Part shown: piece after piece, positions 15,119 through 24,042 of the stretch | Position numbering within the stretch: position 1 is the first letter of the stretch | Layout of the letters: every line of letters begins with the position of its first letter | Source of the DNA: Thermoflexus hugenholtzii JAD2 | Lineage (GTDB): Bacteria; Chloroflexota; Anaerolineae; J036; Brachytrichaceae | Direction of reading: 5' to 3' | NCBI GenBank assembly: GCA_945877855.1 | Contig: CAMDWA010000011.1 | Location: 1-49,200, forward strand | DNA: 49,200 nucleotides | Notes under the pieces: generated by a model | Seen by the model: the letters and a program-made list of their open reading frames with translations, nothing else | Database searches by the model: none | Told to the model about the DNA's origin: nothing | Position numbers and translations under genes: made by a program

Positions 15119-16531
15119 ATGAATGAAACATTAACTACACTCCTTGTAGCAGCGAGCAATAGTATCGCAATTGAAAAAGGGCGCGTGGTCGTGCGCGATG
15201 AAGCGATGCTACGCGCTAAAGGCATTGACGCATTGGTTTATTTGGCCGTGTTTGGCGATGAGACCCGTAAGGCAAATGCCCGTTGGTTGATTTGGGAAAC
15301 GGCCCAAACGCTTGGCATACGCCCCGCCTCGATTCACGATTTGTATATCGCACGTGCGCAAGGGAAATTGCCTCATAGTTTTACCACCCCAGCGATGAAT
15401 ATTCGCGCCATGACCTATGACTCAAGCCGTGCTGCGTTTCGGGCGATTAACAAAGGCAATGTTGGCGCATTTTTGTTTGAAATTGCGCGAAGCGAAATGA
15501 GCTACACCGATCAACGCCCTGATGAATATGTTATTGTGGTGTTAGCGGCGGCGATTAAAGAAGGATTCCGCGGCCCAGTGTTTATTCAAGGCGATCATTT
15601 TCAGATCAACGCTAAAAAATATGCCAATGAAAAAGACCGCGATGGTGAAATTGAGGCATTGAAAAAGCTAATGCTTGAGGCGATTAAGGCTGGTTTTTAC
15701 AATATCGATATCGACTCTAGCACCTTGGTCGACCTAAGTAAGCCCAATTTGGCCGAGCAACAACGGCTAAATTATGAGCTATGCGCCATGTTTAGCGATT
15801 TTATTCGCGCAAATGAGCCAAAAGGTGTGCATATTTCGTTGGGTGGTGAGATCGGCGAAGTAGGTCATAAGAATAGCGATGTGCACGAGTTGAAGGCGTT
15901 TATGGATGGCTATTCGCCATTGATTAAGCATCAACCCGGCATCAGCAAAATTTCGGTGCAAACCGGCACCTCGCATGGTGGCGTGGTGTTGCCCGATGGC
16001 TCGATTGCCGATGTGAAGATCGACTTTAAGGCGTTGTATGATTTATCTGAAGGCGCTCGCAATTACAACATGGGTGGTGCAGTGCAGCACGGCGCTAGCA
16101 CCTTGCCCGAGGCGGCCTTTGGCGAATTTGTCAAGTCGCAAGCCATTGAGGTGCATTTGGCAACCGCGTTTATGACCATTTTGCTCGACCAATTGCCAAA
16201 AGAGCTAAACGCCGAAATGAATGCGTGGTTGTTTAAGAATGCCGCCGATGAACGCAAGCCGAAGGATACCGACGAGCAATTTATCTATAAGACTCGTAAG
16301 AAAGTATGTGGCCCATTCAAGAAGCAAATGTGGCATTTGCCCGAAGAAGACCATGTGCGCGTGGGCGAGGTCTTAGAAGCGCGTTTCGCCTTTTTGTTTG
16401 AGCAATTGGGCGTAAATAATACTCAAAATTTTGTGGCGCAAACTGTTACCGCAATTGAATTGCACAAAACGCCAGAAGATTATGGCGCGGCCCCAATTCC
16501 GGCTGAAGACGTAAGTGATTTGGCTGACTAA
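15119..16531 (+). CDS. Class II (zinc) fructose-bisphosphate/tagatose aldolase-like protein, long form
   Basis: A 470-residue aldolase-like protein. Class II hallmarks: the zinc-site segment GPVFIQGDHFQIN (Asp-His), GFYNIDIDSST, the GGEIGEVGHKNSDVHE glutamate/His segment, a third His in VQTGTSHGGVV, and the phosphate-binding region RNYNMGGAVQHGAST. It is longer than the usual 300-350 residues: about 90 extra residues at the N-terminus and about 90 at the C-terminus. Such long forms are recalled in Chloroflexota. It should interconvert a ketose bisphosphate with triose phosphates, linking functionally to gapA. The exact sugar cannot be read from sequence. Confidence 0.85.
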   Translation: MNETLTTLLVAASNSIAIEKGRVVVRDEAMLRAKGIDALVYLAVFGDETRKANARWLIWETAQTLGIRPASIHDLYIARAQGKLPHSFTTPAMNIRAMTYDSSRAAFRAINKGNVGAFLFEIARSEMSYTDQRPDEYVIVVLAAAIKEGFRGPVFIQGDHFQINAKKYANEKDRDGEIEALKKLMLEAIKAGFYNIDIDSSTLVDLSKPNLAEQQRLNYELCAMFSDFIRANEPKGVHISLGGEIGEVGHKNSDVHELKAFMDGYSPLIKHQPGISKISVQTGTSHGGVVLPDGSIADVKIDFKALYDLSEGARNYNMGGAVQHGASTLPEAAFGEFVKSQAIEVHLATAFMTILLDQLPKELNAEMNAWLFKNAADERKPKDTDEQFIYKTRKKVCGPFKKQMWHLPEEDHVRVGEVLEARFAFLFEQLGVNNTQNFVAQTVTAIELHKTPEDYGAAPIPAEDVSDLAD

Positions 16532-16560
16532 GTTGTTGGGGTATATCCCAATAGTGTAAT

Positions 16561-16630
16561 GTCGAAATAAACTGGCCTTTGGTAGCATGGGTTTTGCCTA
16601 TACGACCAAAGGTCAGTTGCTGTTTTCGAC
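16561..16630. repeat. Degenerate 70-bp palindrome related to the 142-bp element core
   Basis: Begins GTCGAAATAAACTGGCCTTT and ends in GACCAAAGGTCAGTTGCTGTTTTCGAC, an imperfect inverted repeat around a GGGTTTTGCC loop region. It is preceded by GTGTAAT, like GATGTAAT in copy A of the 142-bp element. The TTCTCAATAA termini are absent. It lies between the convergent aldolase and aldo/keto reductase genes and may double as a bidirectional terminator. Confidence 0.65.
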
Positions 16631-16640
16631 GTGTGTGTTT

Positions 16641-17600
16641 TTATGCCAAAGCCTGATTAATGTTTTGCATGACATCATCAGTTAATTTTGGCAATAGGTC
16701 GAGCGCCTGCATGTTTTCGTGAAATTGCGTTACATTGGTTGCGCCGTTGATAGCAGTGCTGACATTTGGGTTTTTGATGCACCATGCCAGCGCCAATTGT
16801 GACATTTTGCAGCCCAAATCATCGGCAATGCGTTGCACTTTGATCACTTTGTCGAGCAAGGCTTGATTGGTGAAACGTTCGCGTAACCATTCATAACCGG
16901 GCAAATCGACCCGTGTGCCTGCCGGAATGCCTTGGTTGTATTTGCCAGTCAGCAAACCACCGCCTAACGGACTCCAGATTGTGGTGCCTAACCCGATCTC
17001 TTTATACAGTCGCGCATATTCTTTTTCAACACGGTCGCGGTGCAGCATGTTGTATTGTGGCTGATCCATTTGTGGTTTGTGCAAATGATGTCGCTCGGCA
17101 ATCTGCCACGCAGCCATAATTTGATCGGCGTTCCATTCGCTGGTTCCCCAATACAACACTTTGCCTTGGGTGATCATGTCGCTCATGGCCCGCACCGTTT
17201 CTTCGATCGGGGTGTCGGGGTCGGGGCGATGGCAAAACACCAAATCAACGTAATCTAGCCCAAACCGTTTGAGTGAGCCATCGATGGCCTGCATGAGGTA
17301 TTTGCGGTTGAGTGTATTTTTGTCGTTGGGGCCGCGACCCAGCCCCCAATAAAATTTGGTGCTCACCACATAACTGACCCGCGGCCAGCCCATTTTCTTA
17401 AACACTTGCCCCATTATCTCTTCGCTGACGCCGGCGGCATAGCCTTCGGCGTTGTCGAAAAAATTCACGCCAGCGTCATAAGCCGCTTTCATGATCTCGC
17501 TAGCGTGGTCTACGCCCAATTGATTTTTAAACGACACCCACGAGCCATATGAAATGACGCTGAGTTTCAAGCCGGATGATCCTAATCGACGATATAGCAT
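16641..17600 (-). CDS. Aldo/keto reductase
   Basis: A 319-residue NADP-dependent aldo/keto reductase, closest to the potassium-channel beta-subunit/YghZ-like group. The catalytic tetrad is visible: Asp and Tyr in [15 protein letters not shown], Lys in YVVSTKFYW and His in [12 protein letters not shown]. The cofactor segments [12 protein letters not shown] and [18 protein letters not shown] are intact. Full length. The N-terminus [21 protein letters not shown] is canonical and fixes the start. The substrate is unknown, probably small aldehydes or sugars. Confidence 0.9.
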   Translation of the reverse strand: MLYRRLGSSGLKLSVISYGSWVSFKNQLGVDHASEIMKAAYDAGVNFFDNAEGYAAGVSEEIMGQVFKKMGWPRVSYVVSTKFYWGLGRGPNDKNTLNRKYLMQAIDGSLKRFGLDYVDLVFCHRPDPDTPIEETVRAMSDMITQGKVLYWGTSEWNADQIMAAWQIAERHHLHKPQMDQPQYNMLHRDRVEKEYARLYKEIGLGTTIWSPLGGGLLTGKYNQGIPAGTRVDLPGYEWLRERFTNQALLDKVIKVQRIADDLGCKMSQLALAWCIKNPNVSTAINGATNVTQFHENMQALDLLPKLTDDVMQNINQALA

Positions 17601-17649
17601 TTATAGTTCCTTAGCAAAGATTATAGCGGTAGCTAAGGCTGCTGGCATT

Positions 17650-19257
17650 TTATGATAAAACCTGTTGAATGTGTGTTTTAAACCATTTAGTTTGTGCAAG
17701 TTGATGGGGCGTTAGGTTTAACAAGACAAGCATTTTGCGATCTACTTTGCTTTTAACATCAAGAAATGGGTAAAACTTTTCAAAATCATCGCTTTTTAGA
17801 CAATTTCTAATAATGTGACTTCCATTCAGATCGAATACTTTTTCATCGCTGAGTGCTTTGTAGCTTTTTCGGGCCTGATTCAATCCTATTAATATATGAT
17901 CATAGGCCAATGTTTTGCAGACTTGCAAATGGTTAATCCAAGCAGCTTTATCAAAAGTTGGGGCTAATTCTTGTATATTGTCAGGGTGATATAGGTAGTT
18001 TTCAATTGAATATAACTTTAATATCTTGAGGTTGGGGATTTTGAGGCCTAAATGGTTAATTTCTTCATCGGTAATGTAATCACGATCCATTAAAGCCTGT
18101 AATTGAGGGTTGTTTTTAGCCGAGTAATATACATCGTTTTTGTCTTTGGCTGGCAAAAACACACGATTGTCATCACCCAATAGGTTGTAGATCGCTACAT
18201 TGGTATTCTCGCAATAAGTGGGTGTGCGATTTCGAAAAAGTGAGGCTAGCATGGTGCGTGGCACTGCAATCTCGATAATATCCAAGCTTGATTTTTGTTC
18301 TGGCAGTAACGTCATTGGTTGATCAAAATCGAGTTGATCAAAATCGATAATAACAGCATTGGGGGCTTGGTTTGCATATTGGATAAAACCAAGCGAATGA
18401 CTTGCTGTCCATAATTGACAACTATCAGGAATCCAATGATCGACAATTTCTTGTAATAAATCGAATTGGAGTGCTGTATTTAGATGTAGATCAAGCTCAT
18501 CAATGAAATAAACACTGTCTGAAAAATTTTCGCGCCGCACCAGCAAATTGAGCAAAACATTTATCACTTCTTTTTCGCCACTGCTTAATAGGTTGTATGA
18601 AATTTCGCTAATGCCCTTTTTAAAGCGAATGTCAATCGTTTTTCCATCTAAGGGGGGAACCAATTCAACGAGATTAAGAGAAGTTGCAGGATCATCGCCA
18701 AAAATGCGTAACAACGCTTGGTTAAGTTGATCGGTATAGCGGAGTCTCAATGCTTCGGCGGTGTCTGAGCGTGCCCCACGAAAAATATCGCGTACTAGCC
18801 ATTGCATTAGCACAGGCACATCGTTTTCAAAGCGGTCATCCCGATCGATAAAAAAACGTGGCCGATCGGTATCAGCGTCTGGGTCAAAGCCTTGCGGTGG
18901 TGCGGCACGGGTGAGACGTGATACTTGGCGTAGTGAACTGCGCCCGTAGAAAATGTTTTTATCGCTAGGCTTTTTTAGCTGACTATTTCCTATGCGATGA
19001 TATTCTGAGTTATCGGACAGCCAAATATGAACATTACTATCAAGATTACTGTTTTTGGCATGATATTCTGTCTCAATACGGGCGTGATCTTTTGACATTG
19101 CAGAAGCATATTCAAATGCATCAAATATCGAAGATTTTCCACTGCCATTTGACCCCACCAATAGTACAAGTTTAGGTGGTAATTTCAAATTTGAAAGATC
19201 AATGGTTAAATTGTTGAAGCGTTTGAAATTAGTGAGATCAATTTTTGTAATGAACAT
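17650..19257 (-). CDS. AAA ATPase fused to a TOPRIM (DUF4435-like) domain; OLD/PARIS-like defence candidate
   Basis: A 535-residue protein. The N-terminal ABC-type AAA_15/21 ATPase has Walker A GSNGSGKSS (35-43), signature LLSSGEKEVI (about 223-232), Walker B VYFIDELDLHL (249-259) and the switch His in WTASHS (H287). From about residue 345 a TOPRIM/DUF4435-like domain follows: acidic residue in TYCEN (E350), DxD in LMDRDY (D391, D393) and YSIENYLYHP (416-425). This order matches OLD nucleases and the fused form of PARIS anti-phage systems (AriA ATPase plus AriB DUF4435), which respond to phage anti-restriction proteins. It is a lone gene here between metabolic genes. I infer defence; DNA repair or RecF-like roles are alternatives. 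Confidence 0.8.
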   Translation of the reverse strand: MFITKIDLTNFKRFNNLTIDLSNLKLPPKLVLLVGSNGSGKSSIFDAFEYASAMSKDHARIETEYHAKNSNLDSNVHIWLSDNSEYHRIGNSQLKKPSDKNIFYGRSSLRQVSRLTRAAPPQGFDPDADTDRPRFFIDRDDRFENDVPVLMQWLVRDIFRGARSDTAEALRLRYTDQLNQALLRIFGDDPATSLNLVELVPPLDGKTIDIRFKKGISEISYNLLSSGEKEVINVLLNLLVRRENFSDSVYFIDELDLHLNTALQFDLLQEIVDHWIPDSCQLWTASHSLGFIQYANQAPNAVIIDFDQLDFDQPMTLLPEQKSSLDIIEIAVPRTMLASLFRNRTPTYCENTNVAIYNLLGDDNRVFLPAKDKNDVYYSAKNNPQLQALMDRDYITDEEINHLGLKIPNLKILKLYSIENYLYHPDNIQELAPTFDKAAWINHLQVCKTLAYDHILIGLNQARKSYKALSDEKVFDLNGSHIIRNCLKSDDFEKFYPFLDVKSKVDRKMLVLLNLTPHQLAQTKWFKTHIQQVLS

Positions 19258-19306
19258 GTGTCAATTTTATATCTATTGCAGGTTAATCATAACAATTTGG
19301 TATATT

Positions 19307-20731
19307 TTATGTGTGAATTTTTCTTTGTAATAATTGTCGCCCTTCGTGTATATTGCGCAATTCACCCAAATAAATAAGCTGGGTGATAGCATTGCCGAGG
19401 GCGGTTGCCTCAACCGGCCCGGCCAGCACAGGCACATTAGCGGCTTGTGCGGTTAGCTCACATAACAATTTGTTTTGCGCACCGCCGCCCACCACATGTA
19501 ACACATCAACCGATTTACCAGAAATGCGGGTGAGTTCGCTCAATACTTCGGCATATTTGGCGGCAAGGCTGTCAAATATGCAGCGGGTTACTTCACCAAC
19601 ATCACGCGGTTCGGGTTGATGGCTGTTGCGGCACAGCTCAATAATCGCTTGTGGCATGTTACTTGGCGCAAATAAAGAGGCATCATTGGCATCGATGACG
19701 CTGCGTTTGGGTGTGGCGGCTGCCGCCATCGTCACCAATGCTTCATAGCCATAGTTTTGCCCATTTCGCGCCCACGCCCGCCGTGCCTCTTGCAATAGCC
19801 ATAACCCCATGATATTTTTTAGAAAACGGGTTGTGCCAGCGTAACCGCCTTCGTTGGTGATGTTGGCGGCATAGCTGGCTTCATTCACAATCGGGGCTGG
19901 CAGCTCTAACCCCAATAATGACCATGTGCCAGATGACAAATAAGCAAAATTTGGCGAATTTTGAATTCTATTTTCACCCTCTAATTCTCCATTCTCCATT
20001 TTCCATTTTCCATTTCCTCCGGGCACGCCCACGACAGCACTGGCGGTATCATGCTGTGGCGCAATTACGATGGGAATGCCGTCATAGTAGCCCAAACTTG
20101 GGCCGGGTTGAACCAATTCACCAAAAATATGGGTTGGAATATTGAGTTTGTCGATCAAGTCGAGATCCCAAGTATGGGTTTGGGTGTTGAGGCATTGGGT
20201 GGTGGTTGCGTTGGTATATTCGTTGATTTGAACACCCGTTAGCCAAAAATAGAGTAGATCGGGGATGGTGAGCAGGCGCTGGGCGGCGTAGAGGGCGGTG
20301 TCGTTGGCCTTGGCGAGGGCCGCCAAATGATAGAGTGAATTGATTTGCACACATTGAATCCCCGTGCGCATATAGACCTCGCGGCGCGATATGTGGCTAA
20401 ATACTTCATCCATCATGCCATCGGCGCGATGATCGCGGTAATGCACTGGGTTGCCCAACAAATTGCCGCGCCCGTCGAGCAACCCAAAATCGACACCCCA
20501 TGTGGCAATGCCGATTGAGGCAATGGGGTAATTTGCGCGGGCTTTGGCAATGCCATCTTGAATGTCATGCCATAACCGTAATATATCCCAATGGCGCGTG
20601 TTGTGCGCCGTCACTGGCACATTTGCAAAGCGATGAATTTCTTCATGCCGCAGATTTTGCCCATCAAAATGCACCGCCATGACGCGGCCCGATTCGGCCC
20701 CAAGGTCAATTGATAATACCGTTTTTTTCAT
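19307..20731 (-). CDS. rhaB: Rhamnulokinase (FGGY family) with an in-frame repeat insertion
   Basis: A 474-residue FGGY sugar kinase. The RhaB type is recognised from SIDLGAESGRVM (phosphate 1), GIATWGVDFGLLD, VHYRDHRADGMM, TGIQCVQINSLYHL, catalytic Asp in APQHDTASAVVG and the adenosine motif VGGGAQNKLLCELTAQA. It phosphorylates L-rhamnulose. Residues about 239-258, between GVPGG and FAYLSSGTW, are an insertion encoded by a heptamer array (19981-20015) plus flanking sequence. The family normally joins these two strands with only a few residues. The array has no stop codon in any frame, so the gene stays open; the insert sits in a surface loop and may be tolerated. No rhaA, rhaD or transporter genes are adjacent. 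Confidence 0.85.
   Translation of the reverse strand: MKKTVLSIDLGAESGRVMAVHFDGQNLRHEEIHRFANVPVTAHNTRHWDILRLWHDIQDGIAKARANYPIASIGIATWGVDFGLLDGRGNLLGNPVHYRDHRADGMMDEVFSHISRREVYMRTGIQCVQINSLYHLAALAKANDTALYAAQRLLTIPDLLYFWLTGVQINEYTNATTTQCLNTQTHTWDLDLIDKLNIPTHIFGELVQPGPSLGYYDGIPIVIAPQHDTASAVVGVPGGNGKWKMENGELEGENRIQNSPNFAYLSSGTWSLLGLELPAPIVNEASYAANITNEGGYAGTTRFLKNIMGLWLLQEARRAWARNGQNYGYEALVTMAAAATPKRSVIDANDASLFAPSNMPQAIIELCRNSHQPEPRDVGEVTRCIFDSLAAKYAEVLSELTRISGKSVDVLHVVGGGAQNKLLCELTAQAANVPVLAGPVEATALGNAITQLIYLGELRNIHEGRQLLQRKIHT
19981..20015. repeat. Heptamer array inserted in the rhaB coding sequence
   Basis: Five 7-bp units: CTAATTC, TCCATTC, TCCATTT, TCCATTT, TCCATTT on the + strand (GGAAAAT/GGAGAAT type on the coding strand). 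It encodes Gly, Asn, Lys, Trp, Met and Glu-rich sequence inside RhaB. It is the only array of the set that lies inside a gene, and its unit contains no TAA, TAG or TGA on the coding strand. Confidence 0.8.
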
Positions 20732-20794
20732 CTTTGCAAACCGTTGTTTGTTTGAGGGCGCTTGCCTGAAAGTGACTAGCGCGTGTTTTTTTAT

Positions 20795-21649
20795 TTAATG
20801 TGCCCGCTCGGTAATTAATCCGGGGCGCACACCCAGACCCATCGATGCATCAAGGATAGCGCCGTGTAACGGAGTGGAATAACCCGAAGCCAAAAAGATA
20901 ATGATATTGGCAATTTCAGCGGGTGCAATGAGCCGATGTTTGGGCAAATGATGTGTAAACTCGTTGCGTTGCTCGGGTGTCATCGCATCAAGGGTGCTGG
21001 CCTGAAACATTTTGGTGTTGGTGGCACCGGGGCATATGGCAAAGACATCGATCATGCTGTCGGTTAGCTCGGCGGCTAATTGGCGTGTGAGAAAGGCAAC
21101 AGCGGCTTTGCTCATGCCATCTGATAAACGAAAGCCGGGAAAAGCCGTAATGCCGCCTCCTACCGAACTCAAGTTGATGATTTTGAGCGAATAATCGGTG
21201 ATTTTGTTGCGCATGAGGGCCAAAAACGCTTGACACATTTTAAGGGTGCCATCGGCATTGATGCTGAGCATGGCTGAATCTTGCTCGCCGGGGTCATTGG
21301 CATAGGCCGCTACAGTGGCCGAGCCAACGGCGGCATTGTTGATTAAAATGTCAATTCGCCCCCAGCGTGTCATAGCTTGGGCCAAACAGTTTTGGATAGA
21401 TGCAGTTGAACGTAAATCGAGCGCATGGGCTGATAATCGATCTGGCGCGTCATTTACGATTTTCAACACGTCGGCTTCGGGTTCACGGCCATCGGCATAC
21501 GTAAATGCGACAGTTGCGCCGTGTGCCAACAATGCGTTTACACATTCGCGGCCAATACCGCCATAACCACCCGTAACAAACGCAATTTTGCCTTGTAGGC
21601 TAGTTTGACAATTTAGGGTCATCTGATTCGTTGGTAAGATGGGATTCAT
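20795..21649 (-). CDS. Short-chain dehydrogenase/reductase family protein with altered catalytic Tyr
   Basis: A 284-residue Rossmann-fold SDR. Cofactor motif TGGYGGIG (26-33), NNAA (about 104-107), catalytic Ser in NLSS (162) and Lys in MSKAA (K181) are present. However the position four residues before the Lys, normally Tyr of YxxxK, is Asp177 (D-G-M-S-K). Without the Tyr the usual hydride-transfer chemistry should fail, so it may be a non-catalytic or atypical member. The C-terminal part, including ICPGATNTKMF and LDASMGLGVRPGL, is otherwise a normal SDR. ATGs at 21649 and 21622 are both possible starts. Confidence 0.85.
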   Translation of the reverse strand: MNPILPTNQMTLNCQTSLQGKIAFVTGGYGGIGRECVNALLAHGATVAFTYADGREPEADVLKIVNDAPDRLSAHALDLRSTASIQNCLAQAMTRWGRIDILINNAAVGSATVAAYANDPGEQDSAMLSINADGTLKMCQAFLALMRNKITDYSLKIINLSSVGGGITAFPGFRLSDGMSKAAVAFLTRQLAAELTDSMIDVFAICPGATNTKMFQASTLDAMTPEQRNEFTHHLPKHRLIAPAEIANIIIFLASGYSTPLHGAILDASMGLGVRPGLITERAH

Positions 21650-21744
21650 AACAAGATAAGATCATAGCAGTTGATTCATTTGCCACTTTTTTGTGAGCTG
21701 AAATCACGTGGTTTTATCAAATCGGAGAGCATATTTAGACAAAA

Positions 21745-21759
21745 CGAATGCCAAAATCA
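21745..21759. other. Short remnant of the palindromic-element core
   Basis: The spacer 21650-21759 contains GACAAAACGAATGCCAAAATCACT (about 21736-21759). It resembles GACAAAACTGATGTCAAAATCACT at about 8706-8729 and the GTCGAAATCACT arm of the 142-bp elements. No inverse arm is present here, so it looks like a decayed copy directly abutting the stop of the glycosyltransferase gene. Confidence 0.4.
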
Positions 21760-23781
21760 CTATCTCAGCGTTGTTATGGTGTCGATGACAACAAAACTTC
21801 GATCGGTTTGTTTGTTTTGTGCTTCCATACGTGTGCCATTTGGAAAAGCGTAAATACCAATGGCGATGTCATAGTCGCCAGATGGTATGTCGGCTGGCAA
21901 GTTAAACGTAAAATGTTGCAACACAATTTCGCCGGGTTGCCATAGCACCGTTGGGTAACTGGCGCATAATTGTTGGTCTCCTTGCCCAAATAATTTAAAT
22001 TCGCCCGATGCGCGTTGATGTTGGTAAATATGAATAAATAGACTATAGGGTTGTTGAATGTGGTTTTGCGCTTGTAATTTCATTTGCACATTGAGCGTTT
22101 CACCTGCTTTAAATTGATGTTTATTCATTTTTAGCGCTTCGATAACAATTGTGTCATCATTATTGGCTTTAAAAATATGGCTATCATGGCCGAATGATGC
22201 AATATCTGAGTGAACAGTAGCCGAATAGATGACATGGGTGAAATCTGACCCGATGGGCAGCGCATCTGCTTTTAACACATTGACATCGGCAAATTGGTTT
22301 AATTTTTTTTCAAAATCGGGTTCAAAGGTTGTTAGCGCCGCGTAAATTGATGGTTTTGTATCAATGACTAAACATTGGTTGCTGTCAAATCCGTTTAATC
22401 GTTGCGTAGGCGGCAATTGATCACTGAAAAAGCGTAGATTGGGATGATCGGGCGCTAGGGGCACAAAGTAAATCGATATTTTTTCTGAATGAATACCCGA
22501 TATAACACGAAACATTTGATTAATGCGTTGTTCCATTAACGATATCACATTAACATGGCCCATCCATAACGTATGAAAATCGTAAAACGTATGGCTTGCA
22601 CCTAAAAACAATAAGCCAACGGGCAACAGATAAGCTATTTGCCATCTTGAGGCGATTTTAGAAATTGATAATAACCCTTGGGTCAGATGATGCGCCCCAA
22701 GCCCCATTAACAGGGCCAGTGGCACAACTAACCCTATGCCACGCAAGAAATGAGGGGCATAATTGCTAAGTAAACTGGGTGTGATGCTGAACAAGGCTAA
22801 GCCAATTAACCAGATATAACGCCAAAAATATGGGCGTTTAACACGCCAAAAATAAACGGGCGAGATCAACAAACCAACGCTAAATAAAAGACCAAGTGGC
22901 AGATCAAAAATAGGTCGGCTCGGTAAATTAAAGTTGATGTTTTTGTCGCCGGTATAAACAAAGGCTTTTAGCCACTCTTGCCCATTATTAATAATTGCAT
23001 TGAGATCAAACATCGCTACTTGGCCAAATCGTTCGAGCGATTGGTTGGGGTAAAGCCAAATATAGGCAATTAACGGCATCATTAACCCAAGTGCTAGCAG
23101 CCCTGTGATGACGATTGGCTTGCGTAAGTGATTGCGAAGCAAAAACCAAATGAATAAAGTCAGATAGAGATAGAAGATCCATACGCGCGCCGAGAAATAG
23201 GTATAGGCCAAGCATCCCAACCATAAGCTTGCCATTAGCCAAGTTTTTTTTGTGTTTACCCGATAAGCCTGCCATAATGCCGCGCAACTTAAAGCCCCGA
23301 TGAGCGGCAAAAGGTTCGCACGCAATGACATTTGGCTGATTTGCACATCCCAAAACAAAATTGCAGTTGCCGCTGCTGTCCATATACCTACTGGTCGCCC
23401 AAATAGTTGTTTTGCAAATTGATAATGGGCGCTTACGCTTAAAATGCCGATAAAAGTAGGCAAAATACGAATGCTAAAGATGGTTTTGCCTAACCCCCAC
23501 AAGAAAAAAGCTTGTAAATACATCCAGCCAGATTCGCGTCCATAGTTATCATCGAAAAAAGGTGTAATACGCCAATGTTGAAGTAGCGACCATGCATTTA
23601 CGCCGTTAAAAGCTTCGTCATAATTTAGCATATCGAACATGCTGGCCTGTGAATACCAACGAAAAAAAGCTGCAATCCACAATATGACAATTAAAGCGAG
23701 ATTTTCGATGTTTACTCGCCTATAAGACGTGCGTGGTTGGTGGGGTTTTGTTGTGTAGACAACAGACAGATTCTTTGACAT
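21760..23781 (-). CDS. GT39-like membrane glycosyltransferase (ArnT/PMT superfamily)
   Basis: A 673-residue membrane protein with about 11-12 membrane segments in the first 430 residues and a C-terminal periplasmic domain of beta-rich sequence. The first external loop contains the acidic catalytic pair D55-E56 in MLNYDEAFNG, the signature of dolichyl- or polyprenyl-phosphate-sugar glycosyltransferases of the GT-C fold. The next loop has FFDDNYGRESGWMYL and the family segment AHYQFAKQLFGRPVG-W. It probably transfers a sugar from a polyprenyl phosphate carrier to a lipid or protein on the outer face. The acceptor is unknown. The start at 23781 (MSKNLSVVY) is the first in frame. Confidence 0.8.
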   Translation of the reverse strand: MSKNLSVVYTTKPHQPRTSYRRVNIENLALIVILWIAAFFRWYSQASMFDMLNYDEAFNGVNAWSLLQHWRITPFFDDNYGRESGWMYLQAFFLWGLGKTIFSIRILPTFIGILSVSAHYQFAKQLFGRPVGIWTAAATAILFWDVQISQMSLRANLLPLIGALSCAALWQAYRVNTKKTWLMASLWLGCLAYTYFSARVWIFYLYLTLFIWFLLRNHLRKPIVITGLLALGLMMPLIAYIWLYPNQSLERFGQVAMFDLNAIINNGQEWLKAFVYTGDKNINFNLPSRPIFDLPLGLLFSVGLLISPVYFWRVKRPYFWRYIWLIGLALFSITPSLLSNYAPHFLRGIGLVVPLALLMGLGAHHLTQGLLSISKIASRWQIAYLLPVGLLFLGASHTFYDFHTLWMGHVNVISLMEQRINQMFRVISGIHSEKISIYFVPLAPDHPNLRFFSDQLPPTQRLNGFDSNQCLVIDTKPSIYAALTTFEPDFEKKLNQFADVNVLKADALPIGSDFTHVIYSATVHSDIASFGHDSHIFKANNDDTIVIEALKMNKHQFKAGETLNVQMKLQAQNHIQQPYSLFIHIYQHQRASGEFKLFGQGDQQLCASYPTVLWQPGEIVLQHFTFNLPADIPSGDYDIAIGIYAFPNGTRMEAQNKQTDRSFVVIDTITTLR

Positions 23782-24042
23782 GAAACAACTGTGGTTGCTG
23801 ATTTGTAAATTGACTCCATAGGCAAACGCTGTGGATTTGGTTCAGGCAACGACACTTGTTTTTTATCTTTAAATGGTTATAGCATGCGTGAGTTTAGCTT
23901 GTAACGATGTAAAAAGTTGGAAAAATAAAATAATGTTATATATATGCTACGTAGGTCCATGCGAAAACGCAATAGCACTAAATTAAGCCGAGGGATTAAT
24001 TTTGAAGTGATTGCCCATTTGAATTGCCATAGATGGGGCATA
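23782..24042. other. 261-bp AT-rich spacer
   Basis: No open frame of note. The only structure I see is GCCCAT (24012) with ATGGGGC (24032), a weak stem just downstream of the RluA stop that could help terminate it. TATATATATG-like sequence near 23936-23948 could hold a promoter for the glycosyltransferase gene on the minus strand, but I cannot define one. Confidence 0.3.
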
